A stretch of DNA of 6,602 nucleotides from Prevotella sp. (GCA_022732315.1 JAIJUV010000139.1:1-6602); one strand, 5' to 3'. Positions 1 to 6,252 are shown, counted from the first letter of the stretch. The notes: generated by a model from the letters alone, not told the origin. Numbers and translations are program-made.

Positions 1-378
1 ATCCTTGTGTGTACCGCAGAAACCATCTACTACGAACAACTTCTTGTTAGAAAGCTCCTTCTTAGCGATCTCCTTAACGGCGTTCCATGCCTCTGGAGTT
101 GCCTTGTGGTTATCGTTGTGATACTCCTCAGAATCCCACCATACTGTGTCGTGAGATGTAGCATCGTCAACGATGAACTTGTCTTTAGGAGAACGACCAG
201 TGTAAATACCAGTCATTACATTAACTGCACCGAGCTCAGTCTCCTGACCAACCTCAAAACCCTCGAGACCTTCCTTAGTCTCCTCGTTGAACAATACCTC
301 GTAAGAAGGATTGTAGAGAACCTCAGTTGTACCTGTGATTCCGTACTTTGCTAAAACTGACTTATCAAACTTTGCCAT
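1..378 (-). CDS. pckA: Phosphoenolpyruvate carboxykinase (ATP), N-terminal part
   Basis: Converts oxaloacetate and ATP to phosphoenolpyruvate, CO2 and ADP in the cytosol; in fermentative Bacteroidota it is often thought to run in the CO2-fixing direction towards succinate. Only the first 126 codons are present, and the frame is open to the window edge. The protein starts [20 protein letters not shown] and contains [19 protein letters not shown] (about residues 50-68), the family's N-terminal signature; R62 in GRSPKD matches the conserved substrate-binding arginine (Arg65 in E. coli). DTVWW and [14 protein letters not shown] also fit the ATP-type family, which is about 535 residues long. The nucleotide-binding loop and metal ligands lie outside the window. 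The ATG at 378 fits the usual family start; the leader is A/T-rich with no Shine-Dalgarno sequence. It is divergent from upp. Truncation is by the window, not by mutation. Confidence 0.95.
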   Translation of the reverse strand, partial: MAKFDKSVLAKYGITGTTEVLYNPSYEVLFNEETKEGLEGFEVGQETELGAVNVMTGIYTGRSPKDKFIVDDATSHDTVWWDSEEYHNDNHKATPEAWNAVKEIAKKELSNKKLFVVDGFCGTHKD

Positions 379-461
379 TTTGTTTTAAATGTATTTAAGT
401 TGTGAATAATTTCTCTTTACTTTGGTTGGCAGAAGAAACCATCATTCTCCCAAAACCGCCG

Positions 462-492
462 CAAAGGTACGAAAAATATGTTTTATAGCAAA
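462..492 (-). promoter_or_regulatory. Bacteroidota-type promoter of pckA
   Basis: Read on the minus strand, TTTG (489-492) is followed after exactly 19 bases by TACCTTTG (462-469). This matches the Bacteroidota primary-sigma consensus TTTG-N19-21-TAnnTTTG. Transcription would begin near 455, leaving a leader of roughly 75 bases before the pckA ATG at 378. Seen directly: both boxes and the spacing. Inferred: activity and start point. Confidence 0.75.
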
Positions 493-654
493 GATTCTCC
501 TTTATAATTAATGTGATTTTAATATCTTTTTAGGTTAAAGAATATAAAAACCAAAGATTTCATCTATAATTTGCCACATTGACTTTGCAAATATTCCGGC
601 TAATCTGCTTCTATATGTGCTTTGCTTTCCACCTATTTATATATAAAAGGAGAT

Positions 655-688
655 TATACGCCATACACAAGAGAGAATATACGCCATA
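655..688 (+). repeat. Imperfect 23-bp tandem repeat with TATACGCCATA cores
   Basis: TATACGCCATA occurs at 655-665 and again at 678-688. The bases after each copy are similar and purine-rich (ACAAGAGAGA, then TATAAGAGGAGA), so this reads as a two-copy, period-23 repeat. It lies in the spacer between the pckA and upp promoters (493-743), which otherwise holds only A/T-rich sequence with no gene or RNA I recognise. It could be a binding site for a regulator or simple slippage; the sequence does not decide. Confidence 0.45.
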
Positions 689-743
689 TATATAAGAGGA
701 GAAAGATGCTTTTGATGCTCCACGAAAAAAATCAGAAAAACAT

Positions 744-774
744 TTTGTAGTTTCCGCTTTTAATCGTATCTTTG
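744..774 (+). promoter_or_regulatory. Bacteroidota-type promoter of upp
   Basis: TTTG at 744-747 is followed after exactly 19 bases by TATCTTTG at 767-774, a full match to the Bacteroidota consensus TTTG-N19-21-TAnnTTTG. Transcription would begin near 780, giving a leader of about 55 bases before the upp ATG at 837. The leader is A/T-rich with no Shine-Dalgarno motif, as is usual in this phylum. Confidence 0.8.
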
Positions 775-836
775 CAGAAATTTAGCAATAAACAAGCAAG
801 TTTTAAGATATAACGAGAAATTAAAATACTACAGCT

Positions 837-1496
837 ATGGAGATTATCAATCTGAGCGAGCATAACAGCATCATCAACAGATACCTGGCAGAGATGCGTG
901 ACTGCGACTATCAAAAGAACCGACTTCTCTTCCGCAACAACATCAAGAGAATCGGCGAGTATGAGGCCTTTGAGATTTCAAAGACCCTCAATTACCAATC
1001 TAAAGAGGTGACCACCCCGCTGGGCGTGGCACAGGTCAATCTTCCTACCGATAAGATTGTCATCGGTACCATCTTCCGTGCCGGTCTGCCTTTCCACGAG
1101 GGTTTCCTGAACATCTTCGACCATTCGGGCAATGCCTTCGTCAGTGCTTATCGCGAATATACCAACAAGGAGCATACCGAGATTGGTGTTCACATTGAGT
1201 ATCTGGCTACTCCAGACCTCACCGACAAGACGCTCATCATCGCCGACCCTATGCTTGCCACCGGCATCAGCATGGAAATGGGTATGAAGGCGTTCCTTAC
1301 CAAGGGCAATCCTAAGCACATCCACGTGGCTTGCGTTCTCGCTTCGCCAGAAGGCATCGAACACGTAAAGAAGACCTTCCCTGAGGATAAGACCACCATC
1401 TGGTGCGCTTCTATCGACGAGGGATTGAACGAACAGAAATACATCGTACCAGGATTCGGCGACGCCGGAGACCTCTGCTACGGCAGCAAACTGTAA
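837..1496 (+). CDS. upp: Uracil phosphoribosyltransferase
   Basis: Pyrimidine salvage enzyme: uracil + PRPP gives UMP + diphosphate, in the cytosol. The 219-residue length is slightly above the usual 208-210. Visible motifs are FRAGLPFHEG (residues 80-89, the conserved RAGL segment), the PRPP-binding loop DPMLATGIS (137-145), and the uracil-binding C-terminal segment YIVPGFGDAGD (202-212). The middle region (AFVSAYREYTNKEHTEIGVHIEY in outline) follows the Bacteroidota branch rather than the E. coli type. Oddity: the PRPP loop has Ile at residue 143, where most members read ATGGS. The ATG at 837 is the first in frame after the promoter and lies 63 bases past its -7 box. The gene appears monocistronic; it is divergent from pckA and converges on the nucleoside kinase. 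Confident family call; substrate preference is inferred from family. Confidence 0.95.
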   Translation: MEIINLSEHNSIINRYLAEMRDCDYQKNRLLFRNNIKRIGEYEAFEISKTLNYQSKEVTTPLGVAQVNLPTDKIVIGTIFRAGLPFHEGFLNIFDHSGNAFVSAYREYTNKEHTEIGVHIEYLATPDLTDKTLIIADPMLATGISMEMGMKAFLTKGNPKHIHVACVLASPEGIEHVKKTFPEDKTTIWCASIDEGLNEQKYIVPGFGDAGDLCYGSKL

Positions 1497-1515
1497 AAGA
1501 GGGTGAGTCATTATT

Positions 1516-1734
1516 CATCGGATTACGCAGAATAAACGGAACCTTAACCGCCTTCATCGGATTACTCACGGATTTTAAACGGAAACTCGACCTGACGGTC
1601 GTGGCGATACCCCCTAAAGCTGGAAAAAGCCAGCCTATACGGCGCTAGCCCAATGGCCGTAAGGCCAAATCCGTTTAAATTCCGTGCGTAATCCGTGGAG
1701 CAAGTATGTTCCGTTAACTCAGCGTAATCCGATG
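1516..1734. repeat. 219-bp palindromic intergenic element with two nested inverted-repeat pairs
   Basis: Outer arms 1516-1541 and 1709-1734 are inverted copies matching at 23 of 26 positions, each ending in CATCGGATTACGC or its complement. Inner arms 1558-1583 and 1670-1695 are inverted copies matching at 24 of 26. The left arms also repeat one another directly (TTCATCGGATTAC at 1514-1526 and 1553-1565), as do the right arms (GCGTAATCCG at 1686-1695 and 1722-1731). The element fills the gap between the convergent 3' ends of upp and the nucleoside kinase and contains no credible gene. The GGATTAC/ACGGATT/AAACGGA wording resembles widespread intergenic repeats I recall from Bacteroidota and other phyla; that is recollection, not a search result. 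It could be a non-autonomous mobile repeat, a transcribed structured RNA, or a bidirectional transcription stop. Confidence 0.8.
1588..1667. other. Hairpin-rich core of the palindromic element, possible structured RNA
   Basis: Three short perfect hairpins follow one another: CGACC-TGAC-GGTCG (1588-1601), GCTGG-AAAAAG-CCAGC (1619-1634) and TGGCC-GTAA-GGCCA (1654-1667). The last has a GNRA-type loop (GUAA) if read as plus-strand RNA. A competing 6-bp stem pairs TACGGC (1638-1643) with GCCGTA (1656-1661), around a loop containing the palindrome GCTAGC. The two long inverted-repeat pairs flanking the core would close it as one long stem. I do not recognise a named RNA family; structure and transcription are inference. 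Confidence 0.45.
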
Positions 1735-1783
1735 AAGAAAATCTATGAAGAAACGAAAAAGAGGAACACTACACTCCATCTTT

Positions 1784-3451
1784 TTAATAATGGAACGAAC
1801 TGCCGCCCAGGAACTCTCTCAACAGGGATGTTGGAGGCAGATTATTATAAGGTATTCCCTTGAAATACTTCAGGAACTTGAGAAGGCGATATGCCTCGGC
1901 ATGCTCCTCGCAATTCTCCGGAACCTGCTGCAATAGAGGCTCTGCCTGCATCTTGATAACCGACAACTCATAAAGCATCGCCGTGTTGAACATGGCATCA
2001 GCATTCTCCTGATATGGGAATATCCACTTGTTCTCACCTGCCCTTACCGAAGGCCAGCGATGAATCGTCTCCTGCGCCGACACACCTCTATATTTATAGT
2101 CGCGGATGATGCGACGGAGCAATCGGTTGTCGGTGGTAGGGATATAGTTATGATTATCCAGCAAAATGGTGGTCAACGCCGACGCATACACACGATAAAT
2201 CTGCTCCTGCGGAATATGAGCCGTCAGCTCCGGATTCAAGGCATGGATGCCCTCAACCACCAGCACATTGTTAGGCTCCATCTTCAGCTTCTTTCCACTC
2301 TTCACACTCTTGCCCGAAGGGAAATCATATTTCGGCAACTCCACCTCCTCGCCACGGAAGAGGGCGTTAAACTGCTCGTTCAGCAAATCAAGATCCAGGG
2401 CATAGATGCTCTCGAAATCATATTCGCCGTTGTCATCCTTCGGCGTCTTGTCTCTATCCACAAAGTAATCGTCCAGCGAAATCTGCAAAGGCTTCAGTCC
2501 GTTCACGGCAAGCTGGATGCTCAATCGCTTGCAGGATGTGGTCTTGCCCGAAGACGAAGGACCAGCCAGCAACACGAGCTTCACGCCTTGACGATTGGCA
2601 ATATCCTCGGCTATCTTGGCTATCTTCTTCTCCTGCAGCGCCTCACTGATGTTGATGATGTCGGTGGCATGTCCCGCCTCTATCGCCTGGTTGAAGTCGC
2701 CCACGGTTCTGATACCCAGGATGTCCTGCCAGCGATGGTGCTCCTTGAAGATGTCGAACATCTTGTCCTGCTTCGTCATCTCGCCCAATTTATCCGGATT
2801 CTTGAGCGAAGGAATGCGCAGCAGCATGCCATCGTAATACTTCTCCAATCCGAAGAGATAAAGCCCCGAAGTGTTGGTGAGCAGCGTGCCGTAATAGAAA
2901 TCCACATATTCACCTATTTTATAATAGGTGGTATAGATGGAACCGGAAGTCTTGAGCAGTTTCACTTTTTCCACATCCCCCTTTTCCTGAAACAGGGCGA
3001 TGGCATCCTCGGTAGGCACCATGTATCGGCGTATCGGCATCTTGGCATCGATGATTTCCTGCATGCGGCGACGGAGGATGTTCACATCCTCTTCCACTAC
3101 CGGGCGACCCAGACGGATATCCACATAGAAACCGTTGGATACGGGGATATCAATCACCACATCCGTGTTGGGATAGATGTCCTGCACCGCCTTGCACAGC
3201 ACGAAGAAGAGGGTGCGGGTGTAGGCGCGCGAACCGGAGGAGGAGGCCATATCAAGAAACTCAACATCCTTGGAGTTATAAACACGATAATGCATGCCTT
3301 CAACCTTGTTATTTACCCTTGCAGACACCGGTCCGTGGGTCATTTTGAGGTCAAATGCAGAAAAAACATCAAAAAGTGTGCTCCCGATTTCGACTTTCTG
3401 AGTTTTTTTATTATTTTTGCAACGGATTTGAATCATTTGTTTCATTTGCAT
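1784..3451 (-). CDS. Nucleoside kinase with TGS/ThrRS-like N-terminal half and uridine kinase-type C-terminal domain
   Basis: Likely transfers phosphate from ATP to a nucleoside in the cytosol; the substrate cannot be read from sequence. The protein has 555 residues. Residues about 6-68 look like a TGS (beta-grasp) domain. About 69-175 resemble the second domain of threonyl-tRNA synthetase (YPNTDVVIDIPVSNGFYVDI aligns with its PVIENGFYYD segment), but no histidine occurs between 55 and 237, so the HxxxH editing site is missing. From about 290 lies a P-loop kinase: Walker A GPSSSGKTT (297-305), DDYF (327-330), VVEGIHALNP (398-407) and the arginine-rich DNRLLRRIIRDYKYRG (441-456), typical of uridine kinase/phosphoribulokinase relatives. 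This architecture is common in Bacteroidota and Firmicutes, where it is annotated simply as nucleoside kinase. ATGs at 3451, 3445 and 3436 are all possible starts; the last (MIQIRCKN) would suit a TGS domain best. Convergent with upp, divergent from the transporter. Confidence 0.9.
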   Translation of the reverse strand: MQMKQMIQIRCKNNKKTQKVEIGSTLFDVFSAFDLKMTHGPVSARVNNKVEGMHYRVYNSKDVEFLDMASSSGSRAYTRTLFFVLCKAVQDIYPNTDVVIDIPVSNGFYVDIRLGRPVVEEDVNILRRRMQEIIDAKMPIRRYMVPTEDAIALFQEKGDVEKVKLLKTSGSIYTTYYKIGEYVDFYYGTLLTNTSGLYLFGLEKYYDGMLLRIPSLKNPDKLGEMTKQDKMFDIFKEHHRWQDILGIRTVGDFNQAIEAGHATDIINISEALQEKKIAKIAEDIANRQGVKLVLLAGPSSSGKTTSCKRLSIQLAVNGLKPLQISLDDYFVDRDKTPKDDNGEYDFESIYALDLDLLNEQFNALFRGEEVELPKYDFPSGKSVKSGKKLKMEPNNVLVVEGIHALNPELTAHIPQEQIYRVYASALTTILLDNHNYIPTTDNRLLRRIIRDYKYRGVSAQETIHRWPSVRAGENKWIFPYQENADAMFNTAMLYELSVIKMQAEPLLQQVPENCEEHAEAYRLLKFLKYFKGIPYNNLPPTSLLREFLGGSSFHY

Positions 3452-3491
3452 TAAAATGATGTTACAATGTTATACTAATCTATGCCTTTTG

Positions 3492-3550
3492 AAGCCCTGC
3501 TAAAGACACTTCTCAGGCAATGCCTGCCCGCAATACCGCGGACTAGGCTT
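3492..3550 (-). promoter_or_regulatory. Foldable leader upstream of the nucleoside kinase
   Basis: Read on the minus strand, the segment is bounded by AAGCC (3546-3550) and GGCTT (3492-3496), which can pair. Inside are CCGC-GGTATT-GCGG (3528-3541) and CAGGC-ATT-GCCTG (3514-3526), so a three-way junction can be drawn. It is much more G+C-rich than the surrounding spacer. If the kinase transcript begins near 3552, as the -7-like box at 3559-3566 suggests, this would lie in its 5' leader. It could equally be a dispersed genomic repeat. No known riboswitch is recognised. Confidence 0.35.
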
Positions 3551-3558
3551 ACAGAGCG

Positions 3559-3566
3559 TAAAGTTA
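3559..3566 (-). promoter_or_regulatory. Possible -7 box of the nucleoside kinase promoter
   Basis: On the minus strand this reads TAACTTTA, one base from TAnnTTTG. Its context (plus strand GTAAAGTTACGAAAAA) closely parallels the pckA -7 region (GCAAAGGTACGAAAAA). There is no TTTG at the expected distance, so the call is weak. The leader would be about 100 bases and would include the hairpins at 3492-3550. Confidence 0.35.
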
Positions 3567-3577
3567 CGAAAAAAATC

Positions 3578-3595
3578 GTGAACTTGGTGAACTTG
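3578..3595 (+). repeat. Perfect 9-bp tandem repeat GTGAACTTG x2
   Basis: GTGAACTTG at 3578-3586 is followed at once by an identical copy at 3587-3595, 22 bases upstream of the transporter ATG. The position would suit a regulator operator for the transporter or the divergent kinase, but two short copies could also be chance duplication. No Bacteroidota-type promoter for the transporter was found in this spacer. Confidence 0.5.
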
Positions 3596-3617
3596 ACAAC
3601 ATTAATTAAGTTATAAT

Positions 3618-5327
3618 ATGTCGATTTGGATATTTTTTAGGCTTATTGGAGCACTCGCCTTACTTATGTTTGGTATGAAGACCATGAGCGACAGTTTGCA
3701 GAAGATGGCAGGACCACAGCTCCGCCATGTGTTAGGAACTATGACCACCAATCGTTTGACGGGCATCCTCTCGGGTACGCTCATCACCGCTGCGGTGCAG
3801 TCTTCTACAGCTACGACGGTGATGACCGTATCATTCGTCAATGCCGGTCTCCTTACCCTTGCCCAGGCGATTTCCGTCATCATGGGCGCCAACATCGGAA
3901 CCACGCTCACCGCCTGGATCATGAGTGCGGGTTTCTCGTTCAACATCACGGATTTTGTATGGCCGGCGTTCTTCATCGCCATCATCCTTATCTATAGTAA
4001 GAAGCGCAAGATTATTGGCGACTTCATCTTCGGTATATCCTTTATGTTCCTAGGCTTGGGTACACTTCGCCAAACCGGCATCGACATGGATCTGGCTCAT
4101 AACCAGCCAGTTCTCGATTTCTTTGCAAGTTTCGATCCCCACAGTTTCCAGACCACCATCACCTTCCTGCTCATCGGTAGTATCCTGACCATGTGCGTGC
4201 AGAGTTCGGCAGCCGTCATGGCGATAACGATGATTCTCTGCTCCACCGGCGTATTGCCTATCTATCAGGGTATTGCGCTTGTGATGGGTGAGAATATCGG
4301 TACCACGGTTACCTCTAACGTGGCAGCACTCACCGCCAACACCCAGGCACGAAGAGCGGCGATGGCGCACATGGTATTCAACATCTTCGGTGTGCTGTGG
4401 ATACTCTGCGTGTTCCGTCCGTTCATCCATCTGGTTTGCGGTTGGGTAGGTTTCGACGATATGATGGAGAAGAACGATCCTCATTTCGTTGCCAATGCAG
4501 CCAAGCTGTCGTTTGTGCTAGCCGCCTTCCATACCACGTTCAACCTCTCCAATACCTTTATCCTGGTTTGGTTTATCCCTCAGATAGAGAAGTTGGTATG
4601 CAAGATTATCCGTCCTAAGAAGAATGCCGACGAGGACGATTTCCGTCTGCGTTTCATCCAGAGCGGTATCATGAAGACTCCGGAAATCTCTGTATTGGAG
4701 GCTCAGAAGGAGATTCACTGTTTCGCAGAGCGCATCCAGCGTATGTTCGGCATGGTGAAGGAACTCCTGGGCGAGACCAACGACGATAAGTTTATCAAGC
4801 TCTATACCCGCATCGAGAAGTACGAAGGCATCTCCGACAACATGGAGATTGAGATTGCGAAGTATCTCGACCAGGTGAGCGATTCTCATCTTTCTGACGA
4901 GACGAAGGCGAAGATTCGCGCCATGCTGCGTGAGATTTCAGAGATTGAGAGTATCGGTGACAGCTGTTTCAACATCGCACGCACCCTGAACCGCCGCATC
5001 CGTGGCAAGGAAGACTTCATTCCTTCTCAGTATGAGCACATGCATCAGATGATGGAGCTTACGGATAATGCCCTCACCCAGATGAACATCACTCTCGTAG
5101 GTCATAAGGGGGACAACGATGCCAACCTCTCTTTCAACATCGAGAACGAGATCAACAACTATCGCAACCAGTTGAAGAGCCAGAACATCAACGATGTAAA
5201 CAACCATCTCTACACCTACGCCATCGGTACGATGTATATGGATATCATCCAGGAGTGCGAGAAGCTCGGCGACTACGTGGTGAACGTAGTGGAAGCACGA
5301 ATGGGTGTAAGACAGCATGAAGCTTGA
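3618..5327 (+). CDS. Na/phosphate cotransporter family protein with C-terminal PhoU-like domain
   Basis: Inner-membrane carrier of the NptA/YjbB (type II Na/Pi cotransporter) family, likely moving phosphate with sodium; direction is not decided by sequence. The 569 residues are a normal length for the fusion. The transporter half has the family's two inverted Na/Pi repeats: QSSTATT (61-67) with GANIGTT (90-96), and QSSAAV (195-200) with GENIGTT (224-230). The QSS motifs are the expected substrate/ion-binding signatures. Hydrophobic segments run from about 5-25 through 320. After a basic linker (about 325-345), residues about 355-560 form a helical PhoU-like domain with E-x-x-x-D motifs ESIGDSCFNI (444-453) and ECEKLGDYVVNVVEA (546-560), likely a metal-binding regulatory module. 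ATG 3618 gives an immediate membrane segment. No Pst or PhoR/PhoB genes are next to it. It is divergent from the kinase, and a terminator-like hairpin follows. Confidence 0.92.
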   Translation: MSIWIFFRLIGALALLMFGMKTMSDSLQKMAGPQLRHVLGTMTTNRLTGILSGTLITAAVQSSTATTVMTVSFVNAGLLTLAQAISVIMGANIGTTLTAWIMSAGFSFNITDFVWPAFFIAIILIYSKKRKIIGDFIFGISFMFLGLGTLRQTGIDMDLAHNQPVLDFFASFDPHSFQTTITFLLIGSILTMCVQSSAAVMAITMILCSTGVLPIYQGIALVMGENIGTTVTSNVAALTANTQARRAAMAHMVFNIFGVLWILCVFRPFIHLVCGWVGFDDMMEKNDPHFVANAAKLSFVLAAFHTTFNLSNTFILVWFIPQIEKLVCKIIRPKKNADEDDFRLRFIQSGIMKTPEISVLEAQKEIHCFAERIQRMFGMVKELLGETNDDKFIKLYTRIEKYEGISDNMEIEIAKYLDQVSDSHLSDETKAKIRAMLREISEIESIGDSCFNIARTLNRRIRGKEDFIPSQYEHMHQMMELTDNALTQMNITLVGHKGDNDANLSFNIENEINNYRNQLKSQNINDVNNHLYTYAIGTMYMDIIQECEKLGDYVVNVVEARMGVRQHEA

Positions 5328-5330
5328 TTT

Positions 5331-5411
5331 GAGTTAATAGTTAAGAGTTTATAGTTAACAGGGCTTGAATAGAGTTAAGAGTTAACAGTTTATAGTTTAA
5401 AGGGCATGAAG
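5331..5411 (+). repeat. Two-copy imperfect tandem repeat, period 41 bp
   Basis: Copy 1 starts at 5331 and copy 2 at 5372; they agree at 34 of 40 positions. Both are built from GTTAA/TTAAG/TTTATAG words and end in GGGCTTGAA or GGGCATGAA. It begins four bases after the transporter stop codon. Similar GTTAA-rich tracts are, from memory, common between genes in Bacteroidales. The 5' arm of the hairpin at 5400-5437 falls inside copy 2. Confidence 0.75.
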
Positions 5412-5437
5412 TTCACAAACGTGATCTCCATGCCCTT
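5400..5437 (+). terminator. Terminator-like hairpin after the transporter gene
   Basis: AAGGGCATG (5400-5408) pairs perfectly with CATGCCCTT (5429-5437). The 20-base loop can add an inner CAC/GTG stem (5414-5416 with 5421-5423). Downstream sequence is T-rich but the run is broken (CGTTATTCTTCATC), so intrinsic termination is plausible rather than certain. It sits between converging genes and may also stop transcription from the 202-residue protein gene on the minus strand. Confidence 0.6.
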
Positions 5438-5477
5438 CGTTATTCTTCATCATCTATACTTTTACATTCTATTTTTT

Positions 5478-5521
5478 ATTCTTTTATTCTTTTGCAGATA
5501 TTCTTTTGCATTTATTCTTTT
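5478..5521 (+). repeat. T-rich tract with four ATTCTTTT units
   Basis: ATTCTTTT occurs at 5478-5485, 5486-5493, 5500-5507 and 5514-5521; two copies extend to ATTCTTTTGCA (5486-5496 and 5500-5510, period 14). The last copy overlaps the 3' end of the minus-strand gene. Likely slippage-prone simple sequence between convergent genes, or part of the termination region; no other function is evident. Confidence 0.55.
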
Positions 5522-6120
5522 TCACGTGCAGCCTCTTGTGGTGCATTTTCCTTTTCTTCAAGGCTCCATTTGATGCCTCCGTTCTGTCCTGCCACATAAT
5601 TGCAGAGCGGGATGCCGGGATGATGCAGATTGGAGAGATAGAGAGGCTCATCGGCTACTAACTGATGGCAGACGAAGGTATCGCCCACCGACAACTTGCT
5701 GTTCACGCTTTCCATCACCTCGAAGCGGTCATCGCCACAGTATTCTATCACGAGGAGTCTTCCCGGGTTCCATTTCACCTTTACCTGTTCCCCCAGGTTG
5801 AGCGCTTCCGCCACGAGCTTGCTTTTCACGAAGAATCGGCTCGAAGAGACGGCATTCTTTCCTGCCACAAACGATTCCCAATCGGGATATCCCACCATAC
5901 GGGAAAGGAGATTGAGGTTATATACGCTTGGTTTGCAGGATGTTACTACATATCCCCACATACGTTTCAGGGTACTCACGGAGATGGTCTCGTTGGTATA
6001 TCCCTGAATCTGACAGGTGAGGAACTCAAAATCCTTTGGTGACATGATGGTTCTTCCCACCAATGTTTCCACCTCGTGTTTGAGTCGTTCGAAATCTTCT
6101 TGATTGAAATGTTCTACCAT
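5512..6120 (-). CDS. Conserved hypothetical protein with DNA-binding-like N-terminal region
   Basis: I do not recognise a named family; function unknown. The 202-residue protein has two visible parts. Residues about 5-85 are helical, with SPKDFEFL (27-34), STLKRMWGY (49-57) and NLLSRMVGYPDWESF (70-84). This pattern recurs, from memory, at the N-terminus of many Bacteroidales hypothetical proteins and resembles a helix-turn-helix in which STLKRMWGY could be the recognition helix. Residues about 105-186 look beta-rich (EQVKVKWNPGRLLVIEYCGDDRF, then VGDTFVCHQL), like a small barrel or ligand-sensing domain. Residues 187-202 are a charged, probably disordered tail. No signal peptide or membrane segment, so cytosolic. 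ATG 6120 is the first start; a good promoter lies about 130 bases upstream. It stands alone, converging on the transporter gene. A transcriptional regulator is a reasonable guess, not a demonstrated function. Confidence 0.85.
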   Translation of the reverse strand: MVEHFNQEDFERLKHEVETLVGRTIMSPKDFEFLTCQIQGYTNETISVSTLKRMWGYVVTSCKPSVYNLNLLSRMVGYPDWESFVAGKNAVSSSRFFVKSKLVAEALNLGEQVKVKWNPGRLLVIEYCGDDRFEVMESVNSKLSVGDTFVCHQLVADEPLYLSNLHHPGIPLCNYVAGQNGGIKWSLEEKENAPQEAAREKE

Positions 6121-6170
6121 ATCACTTTCTTTTTCTAGTCCGTTTTATACAAATAAGCCATTTGTGGCGA

Positions 6171-6178
6171 CAAAGATA
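6171..6178 (-). promoter_or_regulatory. Alternative -7 box for the 202-residue protein gene
   Basis: Reads TATCTTTG on the minus strand, a full match to TAnnTTTG, about 50 bases from the start codon. No TTTG lies 19-21 bases upstream of it, so it is weaker than the promoter at 6253-6284. It may be a second start or chance. Confidence 0.3.
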
Positions 6179-6252
6179 CACATTATTTTCCATTCATTCC
6201 TCATTTTCTCCCACTTTTTTTTGCAACTAGATGAAAATGAATCAAAATGAAC

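Noticed and set aside
706..750. 14-codon ORF (MLLMLHEKNQKNIL) after a purine-rich GAGGAGAAAG, possible leader peptide for upp
   Set aside because: It lies upstream of and overlaps the -33 box of the upp promoter, so it would not be in the upp transcript; Shine-Dalgarno use is also unusual in this phylum.
978..1511. 177-codon open frame on the minus strand opposite upp
   Set aside because: It is antisense to a confidently identified upp gene and shows no family motif.
1609..1667. Twister or other self-cleaving ribozyme in the palindromic core (CCCCCTAAAGC followed by TAGCCC)
   Set aside because: Fragments resemble twister wording, but I could not place the required stems and pseudoknot pairs; an Infernal scan would settle it.
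2060..3454. 464-codon open frame on the plus strand opposite the nucleoside kinase
   Set aside because: The minus frame carries clear kinase motifs (Walker A, DDYF, LID arginines). The plus frame product is Leu/His/Arg-rich with no recognisable domain, as expected for an antisense shadow.
3593..3617. TTGACA followed by TATAAT, like a sigma-70 promoter for the transporter
   Set aside because: The spacing is only 13 bases and the TATAAT abuts the ATG, leaving no room for a start site; Bacteroidota use a different consensus.
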